Source: Acarospora socialis (taxonomy: Eukaryota; Ascomycota; Lecanoromycetes; Acarosporales; Acarosporaceae). Taken from it: a DNA stretch of 64,000 bases. The notes below the pieces were generated by a model, which saw nothing but the letters and a program-made list of their open reading frames with translations, did no database searches and was not told the DNA's origin. Shown here in pieces: positions 1 to 12,341 of the stretch; position 1 is the stretch's first letter, and each line of letters starts with the position of its first letter. Made by a program: the position numbers and the translations under genes. The stretch lies in the NCBI GenBank assembly GCA_025617375.2, contig JAMYGW020000006.1:377001-441000 (forward strand), given 5' to 3'.

Positions 1-1330
1 TTGGCACAAAGGTAGCAGAGCACCATGCCATGGCCTTGGAAGGATGCCGCTATATAGAGACCCTCTTCTTCGGGCACCTGGCCGACCAGCGGGAACCCAT
101 CCGCGGAGTAGCCCATGATCCCAGACCATTCTCGGCGAATTCGGCCTGCTGGGTCGTCATCACCCCAGTTCTCTCCAAAGTACATTGCTGTTGTTTCCCT
201 GAGATAGTTGACTATGACCGGATCTGTTGTTGTATCATCTGTCGTTCCAAACTCATAGAGACCATCCTCCATCGCTTTAGTCAAACCACCACCGATAATT
301 ATGTCTCCAGCAAACTTTGAACCCGACGGTCGTAGGATCATGTACTCGTATCCATTGTCGTAGATGAAAGAATATGTAGTGTGTAGGCCATCTCTCGGCA
401 TATCACTTCCAGGTCGGTGTGCCGTGATGTGACCGCGCAAAGGAACGATAACGCCTTGCAGCGGCGGATACAGATGTGCTGTATACCCATTCGTTGCGAG
501 TATGACCTTTCCTGCTATGATTTTACCTCTAGGCGTCTGTACCAACCATTTCTGTTTCTGGCTTGCAGTGTCCGCTGCCCGGGATATTGATGTGGCAGGC
601 GTATTCGTTTGCAAGTTCAGGCCTCTTGCAAGGGCCAGTTTGAGAATGCCTACCACAAGCTTGTATGCGCTTAAGCTCCCTGCGTAGTATTCGATCGTCC
701 CAAGTGCGCCAGGGGTGAAATACCTCTGACTTGCTTCTTCAGAGTTCCAAAGCTTGTACTGGGCCACAGGGTCGTTAGATCCCATTACTCTGCGCATGAG
801 TTGGATAGACTTCACGGCTTGGTCCCACTGTCCCTGGTCGTACACCACATCAACGGTTTGGAGCTCCCTGGAGTCACAGTCGATACCATGGGTTCTCGCA
901 AAGGCATGCACAGCTTTGATGCAGTCGAACTCGAACCGCGCGATCTTGATAGCGTCATCGACGCCAAGAGATCGCGCATTGTCCATGAAAGAACGATATG
1001 AAGCAGCCTTGGTATGACCACCTACCACGGACAGAATATGTCATAACCCGGGGCTTGCCAAGCGATCAGAGACTCACCATTCCTTCCAGACGCACCGCTG
1101 CAAGCCTGTCTGGCCTCCAACATCACCACCTTCGCACCTGGCAAGCGCTCCAGAATGTTGTAGGCTATACATGCCCCGCTGATACCGGAGCCGATGACAA
1201 CCATCTCTGCTACTTCTGGCAGGGCCGGAGTTGAGCGAAGGTCGGCTATAGCATCTGGAGGATCCTGCCAGTATGAGATTGTAGGGTTGGGCCGCGGCAG
1301 CCCTGGAGGGATAGCCGCTCGTTTGTCCAT
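1..1330 (-). CDS. FAD-dependent oxidoreductase, DAO family (3' end outside window)
   Basis: The protein belongs to the D-amino-acid-oxidase-like FAD oxidoreductases that oxidise amines or amino acids; the substrate is not evident. It starts at ATG 1330. Exon 1 is 1078-1330, a 56-bp GT-AG intron lies at 1022-1077, and exon 2 runs from 1021 off the left edge. The join restores the family motif SGRNGGH at the flavin site. About 30 residues upstream, VVIGSGISGACIAYNI is the Rossmann GxGxxG nucleotide-binding loop, followed by the acidic residue in MLEAR. Exon 2 stays open to base 1 and carries typical family segments (YAGSLSAYKLV, then GIMGYSADGFPLVG, then a GHGM flavin-contact motif). Only the C terminus is missing. 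No signal peptide is seen. The alternative is a fructosyl-amino-acid or sarcosine oxidase-like specificity, which the sequence alone does not decide. Confidence 0.92.
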
Positions 1331-2181
1331 CTTGCTGTAGGGGTATATAGAAATTTGCGGCAAAACTAAATAGTAGGAAAGCAAGGTTGAACTGGGGCTG
1401 GAGTGGTGTTAAGCAAGCTGTCTTGAAACTGGTGCTGACTGTCCAGTTTGCTGTGAGATTGACGTGTGCCACGCACCTCAGTGGCCCGATGGTTGAGTTC
1501 GTGACAGGCCTGTGCAGATAACAGCTGTCAGTGGACATTGGTCATGTCCTCGTTCAAGCAGGCCTGTGTTTGAGAACCCCTGTTCTAGGTACGGACTGGA
1601 GCTTCCATCATGCACGGGCGCGAAGGCTACAGTAACTCGGCGAAGTCAAGCTTTCTAACAGCGAATCATAATAGCCATCAAGCAATCCAATCTTCTCAGA
1701 TCTCGATCTTTAATCCTCTAGAGGTCACTTTCTAGCCAGCAGGTAGCGCAGTCTCTCACGACATGTTTTCAGAACGAAATACGGTGCTTTGGCTCAGGGA
1801 TGCTTGAGTACAACTTGACGTCATCCTTGCAACTACGGTCATCCACGTGCTTGCAGCCTTCACCTTCATACGCCTATTCCCAATCTTGAGGCGTTCGGAA
1901 TGTCCAGAATGGCTTCCTCATTTCGTCAAAACGTGCCATTTGAAAGGCTGAAGCTGGGCTCGTGCGGGGCCTGACTCCCATGACAACTATGCATTACTCA
2001 GGGCAAATAGAGTATGAATTGCTCGAGTATAAAGTCCAGCTCGTCCTTGGCTGGACGAGCTCTCTGCTTTGTACAATCCGCTAGGTTAACAGTTGCTTAT
2101 TAGTGCGCATACGTTTTTCCCTACTAAGAGGGGCCGAGGGCTGACCATGATAGGCTTACCTGATCAAGAGGAGCACGCAAC
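1331..2181. other. Intergenic region between two divergent genes
   Basis: This 850-bp stretch separates the minus-strand oxidoreductase from the plus-strand phosphodiesterase and should hold both promoters. Short open frames here have no ATG or no family resemblance. A TATA-like GAGTATAAAG lies at about 2024-2033, roughly 150 bp before the phosphodiesterase ATG. Confidence 0.5.
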
Positions 2182-3859
2182 ATGCGCCTTTCGGAGCTTG
2201 TACTGGGTGCTACCGCCCTCTGCATCATATTTCTTGACCAAGTGTCTGCGAATAATGCCGACGAAAAGACTTACTCACACGTCGCAGTCTTCAGCATTGA
2301 TGGATTTCACAGTAGCGATGTGGAGAAGTACACAGCTCTGAGGAAAGACTCTACCATAGCAAAGCTGCTTCAGACAGGATACGAATACACGGACGCCTTC
2401 ACCTCCGCGCCTTCGGACTCCTTTCCAGGTACTCTGAACCAATTTACGGGGGCCTCCCCAAGAACGACCGGCGTCTGGTACGATGACACCTACGATCGTA
2501 GTTTCTTCGCTCCAGGAAGTGACTGTGCCGGAAAACCCGGGGCCGAAGGTATACCAACCATACTCGAGCTATAATTTCTATGCTAAAGCTTCGCCAATGC
2601 AGTTGTGTACGATGAATCCATCGACTATAACTCGACCCAACTTTTCTCGGGTGGTATAAACCCTGCCAATTTGCCAAAAGCCGTCGTCAATGGCAAATGT
2701 ACTGCCATCTACCCGCATGCACGTCTTCGTGTTAACACGGTCTTCGAGGTCGTACATTGCAAGGGCAAGGAGACTGCATATACAGACAAACACCCCGCTT
2801 ATGATCTTGTGAGGGGCCCCAGTGGGCAGGGTCTTTCCGAAGGCTATTTTCCGGAAATAGCGTCAGTCGCGAATACCGTTGATGCGACCATCGGGTACGA
2901 TCAGCTTCACGTGGACGCTTTCCTAAACTGGCTGGATGGTACCAGCCCCAAGAATGCGGAGGGTAGCTTGAAGGGGACTCCCACCTTATTTGGAGGCAAC
3001 TTCCAGGCTGGTATGTCAGGGTCAATCTCAATCTTCAGGGCCGTCATCGCTAATTTGATATAGTTTCTGTTGCCCAGAAGACGAAGGGATATCTGGCTGG
3101 AGACGGCAATCCTTTCACGCCGGAGTTACTGAAAGCCATTGACTTTGTAGACGCCTCTCTTGGCAAGGTCGTGAGCAAGTTAAAGAGCAAGGGCATCTAT
3201 GAAGATACCCTTATCATCGTTGCTTCCAAGCACGGCCAAGCACCGATCGATCCGACGAAGTACGGAAAGATTGCCCCTAAGGCAGTCACTAATGCGACCA
3301 AGGTTGGGGTTGCATTCCAGACCGTATGTTCAGCCCTATTTACTTGAGATTTGCTATCGCATCACTGACTGGGAAACAGTCTGACGACATTGCCCTGATC
3401 TTTTTAAAAGATCACAACGACGTCACGACAGCAGTCAACAACCTAAACCGGGACCGTAACAATTTGGAAATCCAAGACATCATTTCTCGGGAGAGACTCA
3501 CGTACCTTGGCTTCGGCGACCCTACCAAAGACCCTGCTGTGCCTGATATCATTGTCCAGCCAGATCTGGGCGTGATTTACACAACCAGCACTGCGAAAAT
3601 TGCCGAACACGGCGGCCTGAGTGACGATGATCGGTAAGCTTAAACAACATCAGCTGCCCGAGATATGAAACTAACGAACGATGCCTCACACAGAAAAGTA
3701 GCATGCTTTGTTAGCAATCCGAAACTGCAGAAGCGACAATATCCGCATCGAGTCTCAACGAAGGAAGTCGCTCCCACCATCTTGAAAGCTTTGGGCTACA
3801 ACCCGAATGAACTGCAAGGCGTGGTGGCGGAAACGACTGAGGTTCTCCCTGGCTTCTGA
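2182..3859 (+). CDS. Secreted type I phosphodiesterase / alkaline-phosphatase-like protein
   Basis: The protein is a member of the alkaline phosphatase superfamily, nucleotide pyrophosphatase/phosphodiesterase branch, likely hydrolysing phosphodiesters outside the cell or in the secretory path. Exons are 2182-2548, 2603-3010, 3064-3323, 3380-3633 and 3694-3859; introns are 53-60 bp, and every join keeps frame. Residues 1 to about 23 form a signal peptide (hydrophobic LVLGATALCIIFL ending near VSA). Metal-site motifs are present in order: SIDGFHSSD near the N terminus, the nucleophile segment SDSFPGT, the IDFVDASLG aspartate, ASKHGQAP and AEHGGLSDDD. It is about 485 residues long, normal for the family. 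The last join gives DDR-K where many relatives have an H, but the preceding EHGG histidine is intact. It stands divergent to the oxidoreductase. Confidence 0.92.
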
Positions 3860-4410
3860 GGCGAAATTTGGGGTGAAAGCAGTACATAGCACATAATTCT
3901 ACGATATACTGTATTGCAGCACGTTCCGTCCTCATACTCTTCGTTTCGTGAAATACCATATCACTGTTGTCGAAGCTTTACCATTCCGTGTGACCATAGA
4001 GCAATTGCAAGTCGACCCATTGTATCAAATCCGACTGGACGACATTTGAGGGAAGCCCATCGTAAATACAGCGCGGTGGAAGTTGGTATCAGGGAGGTAG
4101 GATTACCTATGACCGCCACACCAGCCACAGCTCATGAGCCACAAGTCAAGCCATACGCTACCGGCCACTAGGTCATGTCTCATCGTAAGCTGCGGCAAGA
4201 GCAACTTCGATGCATATCTGGAAATTGGGGCAAAACATGCAACGCTGCGTCTTGCAAGCCTCCTACAGCTACGCATTGGTGTCTTACGACCAGAGAACAG
4301 AATAGATCAAACAGTGCCAGATGCGGACAAAAAGAAGTGATGTTCGCGCTAGGATTGTATAGAGTAGGACTTGTCGAAGCATGATAAGCAGCCAAGAGAA
4401 TCATGATGAT

Positions 4411-4790
4411 ATGGAGGAGGCTTCGGTGTAAGGCAATGAGAGCTGTCACTGCTCATTACTTGGTGCCTGAGGCTTCGCATCCAATTCCATCTTCCTAGAC
4501 ACACTTGGCCTCGACCATGGCCAAGCTCGGCACATATGCCTTGGACGTCTGCAACAAGCTACTTCCGAGGTATTGATGACACTCTGAGGATTGTGATCGT
4601 CCTGGAGAAGGTCCGGTGTAAGGCAATGGGAGGTTGTTATGGCTTGTTGCGCAGCGCCCGATTCTGCGCTGCTGGGCCTTGTGAATTGGCGGCCTCGATA
4701 CATTTAAACTCGACCATGAAGACCTCCGCACACACACCACGGACTTCTGCAACAAGCTGTTTTTGCGATATTGCTCGCGTGCTCGAACAT
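4411..4790. repeat. Imperfect tandem duplication, about 190-200-bp units
   Basis: Two adjacent blocks share ordered landmarks. CGGTGTAAGGCAATG occurs at 4424 and 4614, CTCGACCATG at 4510 and 4709, and TCTGCAACAAGCT at about 4547 and 4746. The rest is diverged. The offset is about 190-199 bp. It looks like an old tandem duplication of non-coding or dead coding DNA; no reading frame is shared by both copies. Confidence 0.6.
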
Positions 4791-6325
4791 AGCAGCCGTG
4801 GAACCGTTTGTTGTCGTTACGAGCTCATAAGCACCAAGCTTCAACAACCCTGTTGTGCTCGATTAGGATCAAATCGGCGCGCTGATCGAGGTGCGTATCT
4901 ATCTGGGTAGATTCGACTTCTCAACACTAACTAGCGTATAGTAGCAAGTAAGATCAACGAACGTCGAAAAGAAATCGCCATCCACGTTGGTACGAAGCTC
5001 GACACTGGAATTGGCGATCCTGAAATAACAGCACGCTGTACGCCTCACCCTATTATCCAAGTTCCCAGCCCGAGTATACAATCCATTGCTCATTACCGGT
5101 CCGAATTCATGAAGGCATAAAGGCATCAGTGCATTCTAGCCCTGCTGGGGGCCCCATGTGACTAACGCTGCGCCCTAGGTCAAGAACGTCTTAGCCGAGG
5201 GGCTCTCCCTATGGGTGGCGGGTCTTACCTGGTTTGATCCTGTTGAGGCTGACCAGGCTCTGTCTCAAGATCCTGATTCTCTCCACTCCAATGTTCCAAA
5301 TACCTCGACATATCCTGTCGTCTAGAATTGGACGTTCTCTGACCGGTCGCGGCGAACGCCTGGGAGGGGTTGACCTCCTGGAGGTACTTGTTAACACGGC
5401 GGGATTGCTCGCATGCTCGGCACGAGGCTTCCGAGTCCGGAGACTGGCGTTGGTGATTGTCGGAAGTGCTATTGTCGAACGCTGGATTAGCCAATGCGTT
5501 TTCCACAGTGTATGTCGAAGAAGCTGATAAGTCGGCAGGTCCGGTCTTTCGCCATGCATACTTACTTCATGTTGTTTGGCACACTGGTTGTTGACAGACA
5601 CTACCAGAGCAAGTAGGCTATGATCCTAGACGGTGCTGCAAGTCTAGTCCTTAAGAAGGGTTTGGTAGCAAATTCGTTGATATTTCATATTGGGGCATAG
5701 AACCTCCTATATCTTTATATTACATACTGCGGCTCATATCGGCGCACATAAACTCCTACTTCATCCCGTCATGTCAGAGTTGTGCGTGTCAGCTAATGAT
5801 GCACTGCGCGGTGAATCTTAATACCTTAGTCGCCTGAAGTACTTTACATATAGGCAAACATCGCGCCGCCAGTATGGTAGCGATATACCTTAAGCACGAC
5901 CGATCGTCTGCAGTGTGTGGAGTTTGAGACTCGGCCCGGTATTATTGACCAGGGTTCTTTGTGAGGCTGCCCCTGCCATCCCACGTGTCGGCAACCTTGA
6001 ATCGCATACCTTGTCCGAACATCTGAATGCAATTCGTGTTTGGCTGACCATAGTATGACCAAACATCTTCCCTCCAGTCGATATTACTCGTAGGTAGCTG
6101 TTGCCGGAGTAATATCCGGTTAGCACGCTTCTAGTTATTCATCCAATACTCTTCACTATTAGTTACAGAACTCTATCAATCGGACTATTTTCTCTACCGA
6201 TCTCGTTCCTTTCAGATTAAGTACACATATCACCTACCTACTTACTTCCAGTGCATCACATATCAACCTTACCTTATCTAGTACCACGGCTTGAAGGTTA
6301 CGTTCCAGTCTGCCAAGCGCGTATA

Positions 6326-6385
6326 AGCACTGCTTACGCTTGTAGGCACTGCTTACGCTTTTAAACACTGCTAACGCTAAGCGCA
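6326..6385. repeat. Short tandem repeat, 3 units of about 19 bp
   Basis: The core CACTGCTTACGCTT is repeated twice exactly (6329-6342 and 6348-6361), followed by a variant CACTGCTAACGCT. Each unit also contains part of an inverted pair (AAGCG / CGCTT). No gene is nearby. Confidence 0.7.
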
Positions 6386-7342
6386 GATCAATACAGATCG
6401 GTTGTTGAGCACAAACCTAAATTTGCCCTGCTCTTAACGGGTACTAGATAGTACTTACTTCTTTAAGTGCATATCAGAGCATTCATGTCTCTCGCAACTG
6501 TACAAAACCGGAAAGCGCCACGGGACCTCCGTTCCCACTACGTGAATGGTGATCACTGTCACAAACGAGGTTGCCCTTCATTACGATTCCAACCACGGGT
6601 GAAGGATCAACCAATCTCTAACTGTTTACTTCAAATGTAAGATGCCGCAAGCGCCCTTATACATCTCTGACTTCGTTTTGGCACCATCGTTGGGTTACAA
6701 GCGAGTGAGCTGACCGGGGAACGGATCGGGTCGGGGTTGCGGCCGCAGTCACAGCGAGTGTACACACGCAAAGCGATTCAGTCGGCCTGACTCGATGCCA
6801 ACACATCTGAGAGCTGTAGTGGCAGAACCCGCCACTTCGTGCCATCAACTAAACCTCGATCTGGCTGGTTGCCTTTCGGGATTATAAGGAGAATTGATAT
6901 CCACAGTTGGCAAGATTAGACGCGTAAGCCCGTTAAATGATGCTGAACAACAGGGATGAACACGTCAAGCAGCGATCTATGATCTACGGATCCCTGAATT
7001 CTGGTTTTCTCATCAGATTGTGTCTGTGCCATCAATGGATTTTCCATACGCAACCAGCAGTCCGCTGTGTCGTGACCCTGTACGAGTACAAAGATAGAAG
7101 CTTGGCACCGGCGCTTCCCGCCGATAAGAACTACCTTACAGTACTCTGTAGATGTCTATCGATGCGTTTCAATGAACTACCCATGCCGTGTGAGGCCGTA
7201 TTTGAGACTTGAGACCTCACCCGCCTAGAGCTGCGCTGCAATGGTACAGCAATTGTTTCTGGCAAGGATATTAGGCGTTGTCTAATGCGGTGCAAGAAGG
7301 AGATTCGCAAACAGCGAATGAATATCCTTTATGACTACATTA

Positions 7343-7485
7343 GATGGCATGGAAGCTGATCCACATGATGCGGCAAAAGGCCCGTCTTATTACTCGTCTT
7401 GCTGAAAGCAAATACCTGCCCTTACAGGCGCCCCCGGCTTGAGCTGTCCCTCGATATTTAGTGCTGAAGTACTCTCATATAACCC
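7343..7485. repeat. Diverged duplicate, copy A (partner at 11147-11309)
   Basis: Ordered blocks match the partner: GG(C/T)ATGGAAGCTGAT, CTTATTACT..TCTTGCT, (T/A)GGCGCCC and GAAGTACT. The order and rough spacing hold, but there are many substitutions and small gaps. This copy has no open frame that matches the partner's. Confidence 0.55.
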
Positions 7486-8183
7486 AAATTTAAACAAGAC
7501 TCGGAGAAGATGCCATCGTTCCATGGCGACAACAGCCTGGGGTCCGATCTCTGTCCCACGTTCCACTTGCGATACTGATGATGCACAGTCATGTGACAGG
7601 ATTATATTTCCCTGGAGAGTCACCCGACAGACACACTTACATGTTGGCTCCAGTGTTAAGGAGAATAGAAACATTCAGGACCAAATTGAAACATCAGATT
7701 TGCTCACCTAGCTACTTGATATGTGCGTGCCTACTTCTTGTCAATTCCGCTTTGATGTTGTCTTTCTGTACCACAGCCTAGCACCCTTCAAGACCAAGTG
7801 TAGATCACAGGGATAATAGTTGCCTACTTCCCTTTGCTGGTACCTTAGAGGCTGGAGTTGTGTAGTTTCTCCAGTTTGTGCAGACAGGGAAGGGAACGAG
7901 GTATGGAGTGCATCAGGGAGGGCAAGCATAGTGCGTATGGTAAGGGCAGGCCCCTCTATCATTTGCAACAGATAAATGGTTGAGAGGCAGATACATGTAC
8001 AGACAGCTACAAGTGGGTGGCGCTGCGCGGCACAAGCAACATCAAGGCAAACACGAGGGAGCCTTGATAGACCAGCATTCTCGAGCCCGTCACATCTCGC
8101 CTTACATATCGATAATGCAATGTTGCGAACCATCATGACAAGGGCAGCGGATGGATGGATAAGTGCCGTTAAGGCTGAACTTT

Positions 8184-8661
8184 AATTTTTAGGGTAAAAG
8201 ACTAAGTTGGTCCATGCGACTGCATAAAAGACTTCGCTGGTTGACGCCACGAATAAAAGACTCGGATAGTCATTTCTCCGATGACTTTCAAAGGCTCACT
8301 GTCACTTAACCACCAAAACACCTCGCTGTCGCCCACATTTAGATACTACTTATTGTGACATTTACACCTCATTGTCGCGCATCAGCTAAACTGAAATAGT
8401 AGTATCTTTGTTAGAGCAGATGACTTAGATATGCTTACTAAGCAAGCACTTTTGAGAGCACAAAAGCTATACATTTATGATAGTTTATATGATATGAATT
8501 ACTGTTATATACTCCGTAAATACATCGTGATTATGGATTCAGATAGTGCGAAGATGTAGTAATATTTGGTGTTGCAGACCATAGAAGTCTTATTTTCGTG
8601 ACGTCGACCAGCGAAGTCTTTTATGCAGTCGCATGGACCAACTTAGCCTTTAACCCAAAAT
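8184..8661. mobile_element. MITE-like element with about 78-bp terminal inverted repeats
   Basis: The left arm (8184-8263) and the reverse complement of the right arm (about 8584-8661) match nearly perfectly over CTAAGTTGGTCCATGCGACT and GCATAAAAGACTTCGCTGGT, with a few substitutions elsewhere. The word TAAAAGACT recurs three times in the left arm, about 25-30 bp apart. The roughly 320-bp middle is AT-rich and encodes nothing. Length, long inverted ends and lack of coding fit a non-autonomous DNA transposon (MITE). I could not find a clear target-site duplication, so the superfamily is open. It is a single copy within this window. Confidence 0.75.
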
Positions 8662-11146
8662 CGGCAGCAACGGGCTTTCGGCAACTAGGAATTGTCTGGA
8701 TCGCTTTATTATTATTGCCTGCTTGGATTCCACCACGCTGCCCTTGTACTGGACTAAGGAGTTTGGCTTGTTCGGAAACATCTTCTCAGGCTCTGGAATG
8801 TCGGCTTTTCCTTCCTCACAGAGGTGACTAAGGATGCACATCACCTATGCTAACCACATGGGAGTTAGTTCAACCCCCAGGGTGCGTCCGGGCAGTAGGT
8901 TGGGGTGGGGCCAGATCCAAGAGATATAATATCTGAACAACATGCGGGATTGAGACCTCTGACGTCTTTTCATGATTTGTCTAGACTAAACATCAAAATG
9001 TCTACTCTTGAACAGTACAGTATGCGATGGCTGCCTAATACTAAGGATCGGCTACCGACACGAACCCTTTGGCGGCGGGATCTTGCATCGACAAAGGCCT
9101 TGTTCTCGGCCACTTGAGGTTCTATCGCCATGAACTGTCTCATGTGGTGTATTTTGAGGCAGCTCCAAAAGCGAGCAATTCGCCACCTTGGTCAGAACCT
9201 CGTTCCATCAAGAATTACCCACACCGCGCCATTGTCTCTAACCGACTAAAGTATACGTGATGGATCGGAAATCGAAGACAGGAAGGAAGTAACTTAATCT
9301 GTTGGGTAGAGTCTGACAGCGAGGTACTCACATCGGGATGAGGGACAAGTCGAGACAAAGTATGCTCAGCCATACTCTACGCGGAGTTCTTACTCAAAGA
9401 TACCTCGTATAGTGGTCATGCCGTGTGGAGCTGGGTCAAATGAATGAAGCGGATCGAAGCTGCTCTTGATCGTTGACCAGAGCATGTGTTTGGGACTTCC
9501 AAGTTGTCGAGAATACAAGCCAACAACGTAAACAATACTTTGGAGAATTTACCTTCCTTTACAACACATAGGGAGCCCTACTGTCGTCCTGTACTCAAAA
9601 TAAACACGCATGGATTGGTCCGATATCGCTTGGCTGTGCTAGACTGAGGATGAGAGGAGATAGGGAATGATCTCGTCTACGATCGGTGATCTCAATCCGC
9701 CTCAACATACAACATTGTGTAGACCGACCAACAACGATGCAAATGAGCGGTTAGGTATGTACATACAAGTATGCGCCCCTGTCAGGACGTCACACTTACA
9801 TCCTGCAGCCACACGGGCGCTCCTGCATGTAATCAACCCGAAAATGAAGTCTAAACGCATCATGAGGTCTTTTGAAGCTCTGCCTGATGGTGGGATGTCT
9901 CCGGACAGGACATCGGGAGAGGACTTCACCAGCCGATTTAGACATGGTGAGGAGGTCAACACAGCATGTTTGTTGCTAAAAGATTACGTTGGTAACAAAG
10001 ATTCAGACTTATGATTATGATCCAATTTTTGACCCCTCAATCTCATTGTTTTGGTGCTAAATTTAGGGATTTCTTCAGATGTGTATTTAGATCTTTGACA
10101 AAGAAGAATCTGGCGAAAAATTTCAAGAGTGTGGCTGTGAGTGTGAAATATGAGAACAAATGTTCCTTTGAAATGGCCCTTTCTACGATGCTTGAATTGG
10201 CTAACAGGTCCTGTCCGACCTCATTTCCGGAGACATTGCGACCTGATCATCTGATGCGGAAATACAATCTGATGTGTCTCCTTTCGGAGATAAGCGTATG
10301 AATACGGGCAAGAGAGCCTATAAATAGACAGAAGGTCCTTGTAAAACCAACTGTGGTCCAACCGCTTAGTTAGAATTTCTTACTTAGTTAGGTAGAAGAT
10401 CTGCAACGTGGGAGAGCCCCGAAACCGGATACACTAGCATCTCCACGCCGATCGCACGAGTGCTTGCACACTATCCTACTTCTCGACCGTAACTACATGT
10501 CGGACCCAACGCGAAATGCGAACTGGTTGCCTCGCACCAAAGCGAGATGTGTGAACACCGGGGTCGAACACGTCAGCAAAGTATCCTCAGCACTCCTGCT
10601 GGGCCTGACCTAGAAGATTTCTTTCCTCTTTCCGATGATCGACAATGGCAAGGGCTGGGATGGTTATCACCGCTAGCCCTCCAACCGCTCAAAGATCTAT
10701 CGGTTGTACTCGAGTACTTCCTACACCGGCTGGAAGCCTGATGAGGAAACCGCTTCTCAACTTGCCGGCATCCTACCAAGCCGTGTTGTGTCATTCTTGC
10801 CAGCCATCGTTTAAGGGCAACACCAGTTGGACGGACGTCATGGATGTCTGAGTTCCTTGGGTCGTTCTAGCATGTGTCACACACATGGACTCCACACCTG
10901 CATCTACACCTAGATCACGCACTCGGAGATTCGCTTGTTCATGCAATGCACTGCGGCGAGCGAGCGAGACGCAGCTGGTCTGATCGCGGGTATAGTAAAA
11001 ACATCACCAGACGAGGAGTTGGTGTATAGAAGGCAGTGCAGATGTCTAGACGAATCTTGCGGCCGTTGCGGTAGGCTTCTGAAAGGGCAAAAGGCGGTTA
11101 CGCGGCGCAACGGGGAGGTCACAGACAGCATCCTAGCAATGGCCCT
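8662..11146. other. Gene-poor region, middle part
   Basis: No gene can be supported. Two overlapping ATG-started frames on the plus strand, 9667-10014 (115 codons) and 10011-10301 (96 codons), meet at an ATGA overlap; neither shows a recognisable domain, and the second is locally AT-rich. A 14-15-base inverted pair (GTCTCCGGACAGGAC near 9898 and GGTCCTGTCCG near 10207) lies inside. I treat these as chance frames. Confidence 0.45.
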
Positions 11147-11309
11147 AGAGGGTATGGAAGCTGATTCGAACGATGACACTAACAGTTTCGGCATCACCGA
11201 AATCACTTCTTATTACTGATCTTGCTTAATGCGACTATTTCCCTTTCCGGCGCCCTGCTGTCGAGCAGCTCATTTCCACGTTTAGCGCGGAAGTACTCCC
11301 TGTTTAACC
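11147..11309. repeat. Diverged duplicate, copy B (partner at 7343-7485)
   Basis: This is the better preserved partner of the block at 7343-7485. It overlaps the end of an open plus-strand frame (from ATG 10941 to 11219, with a CRCLDESCGRCGRLLKG Cys-rich stretch) and the start of another frame (11222-11629). I do not recognise the protein. The pair probably derives from one ancestral gene or element that has decayed. Confidence 0.5.
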
Positions 11310-11838
11310 TCCTTCGCTTTTACCTTGGGGAGGTGCCACCTGGGACGGACCGGTACTTCGTCCCTACTTGTGATGAAGACGCCCTCGGCGGCTCCCGCTC
11401 TCGGCCAAGTGTAGGAGCACCAACTCCATCGTCGTGTTCCGGTAGGCTAGTATTTATTAATAGTCTCGAGGAATGCGTCCGGAGCACATCCTTATCATTG
11501 GCCCAGATTAACCGTCTGACTACAGCTAAGGCGGACTTGTACTCCGCCAAATTGCACGGCATAATTCTCACCCAAGATATCATGAAGGGACCCATCGACG
11601 ATGCCAAGGAGAGCCTTCGGAGCGGCTAGGTCCCTTGTCATGGTATGTCTGAAGATCTCCACATGCACGGATGATTCCTTCTGCCATACTAGCGAGCGAT
11701 GAACACGATGGCGTTAGGGCTAACAGAACTTGCTGGAAACCCCCCAAAGCTTATGCCTAAACACCTCAGGCGACCCTTGGTGACTTCGGTAGCAGCTGGT
11801 ACCGAGGGCATCCTTGACGGGAGTCCCGAGCACTGACT

Positions 11839-12135
11839 TTAGTCGCTATCTTCGTCCTGAATCTTTTCTACAATGTCTATCCAGTTCAGGTTATACGGGA
11901 GTGAAAGCCCCAGGATGGACTTTTTAGCTTTGTTGAAGCTCAACCAAACCAACACCAAGCCATGGAGGTCAGTGGCCCGCGGGACGAAGTAGTAGAGGCT
12001 CTGACTGCTTGACAGTTTGTATCTACATTGTCCGCTCCAAGAGTGTCCCAGCTGTCGGATTTCATTAAAGTCTACAATCTGGAACGGCAAGGCACGCCAC
12101 TGTCGGCCACTTTTGGTGTGCCATCGTACCTACAC
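11839..12135 (-). CDS. Uncertain small ORF or 3' exon, unknown function
   Basis: A minus-strand frame is open from a possible acceptor TAG (about 12136) to the stop at 11839. It encodes about 98 residues with natural-looking composition (tryptophans, RWHTKSGRQWRALPFQIVDF then a hydrophobic LHGLVLVWLSF stretch and an acidic end). There is no ATG in frame, so it would be a 3' exon; no upstream exon was found. I recognise no domain. It could be a gene remnant. Confidence 0.3.
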
Positions 12136-12341
12136 AAGATGATGTGCTTGGACCTGAGGATGGAGTTGATTAGGTGATGTGCGTGGGAAGTGTTAATGTG
12201 ACAAATTGCGGGGACCGGTGGCTGAGATGGTTTGGTTCAATTTCCAACTAGGGTAGGTACGAGTACCTGGCTTATTCCCAAGGTCTCTCCGGCGATGGGT
12301 ATCTCAACCCTTCCATGATTCCTTCCCCTGTTTGACCGCTA

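Larger units (their letters stand above)
3860..8183. other. Gene-poor region, left part
   Basis: This 4.3-kb stretch has no gene I can support. Open frames are short, often lack ATG and show no family motif. A minus-strand frame of about 95 codons at 5225-5515 (hydrophilic, Gln/Ser-rich) is preceded by an intron-like stretch, but the obvious splice leaves a stop, so I do not call it. The stretch holds an imperfect duplication (4411-4790), a 19-bp triplet repeat (6326-6385) and one half of a diverged duplication (7343-7485). Confidence 0.5.

Noticed and set aside
5225-5506. Hydrophilic minus-strand frame of about 93 codons
   Set aside because: It starts with GTG, and the obvious upstream intron leaves an in-frame stop; no domain.
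9667-10301. Two overlapping plus-strand frames with ATGA junction
   Set aside because: They look like an operon-style overlap, but this is a fungal genome and neither frame has a recognisable feature.
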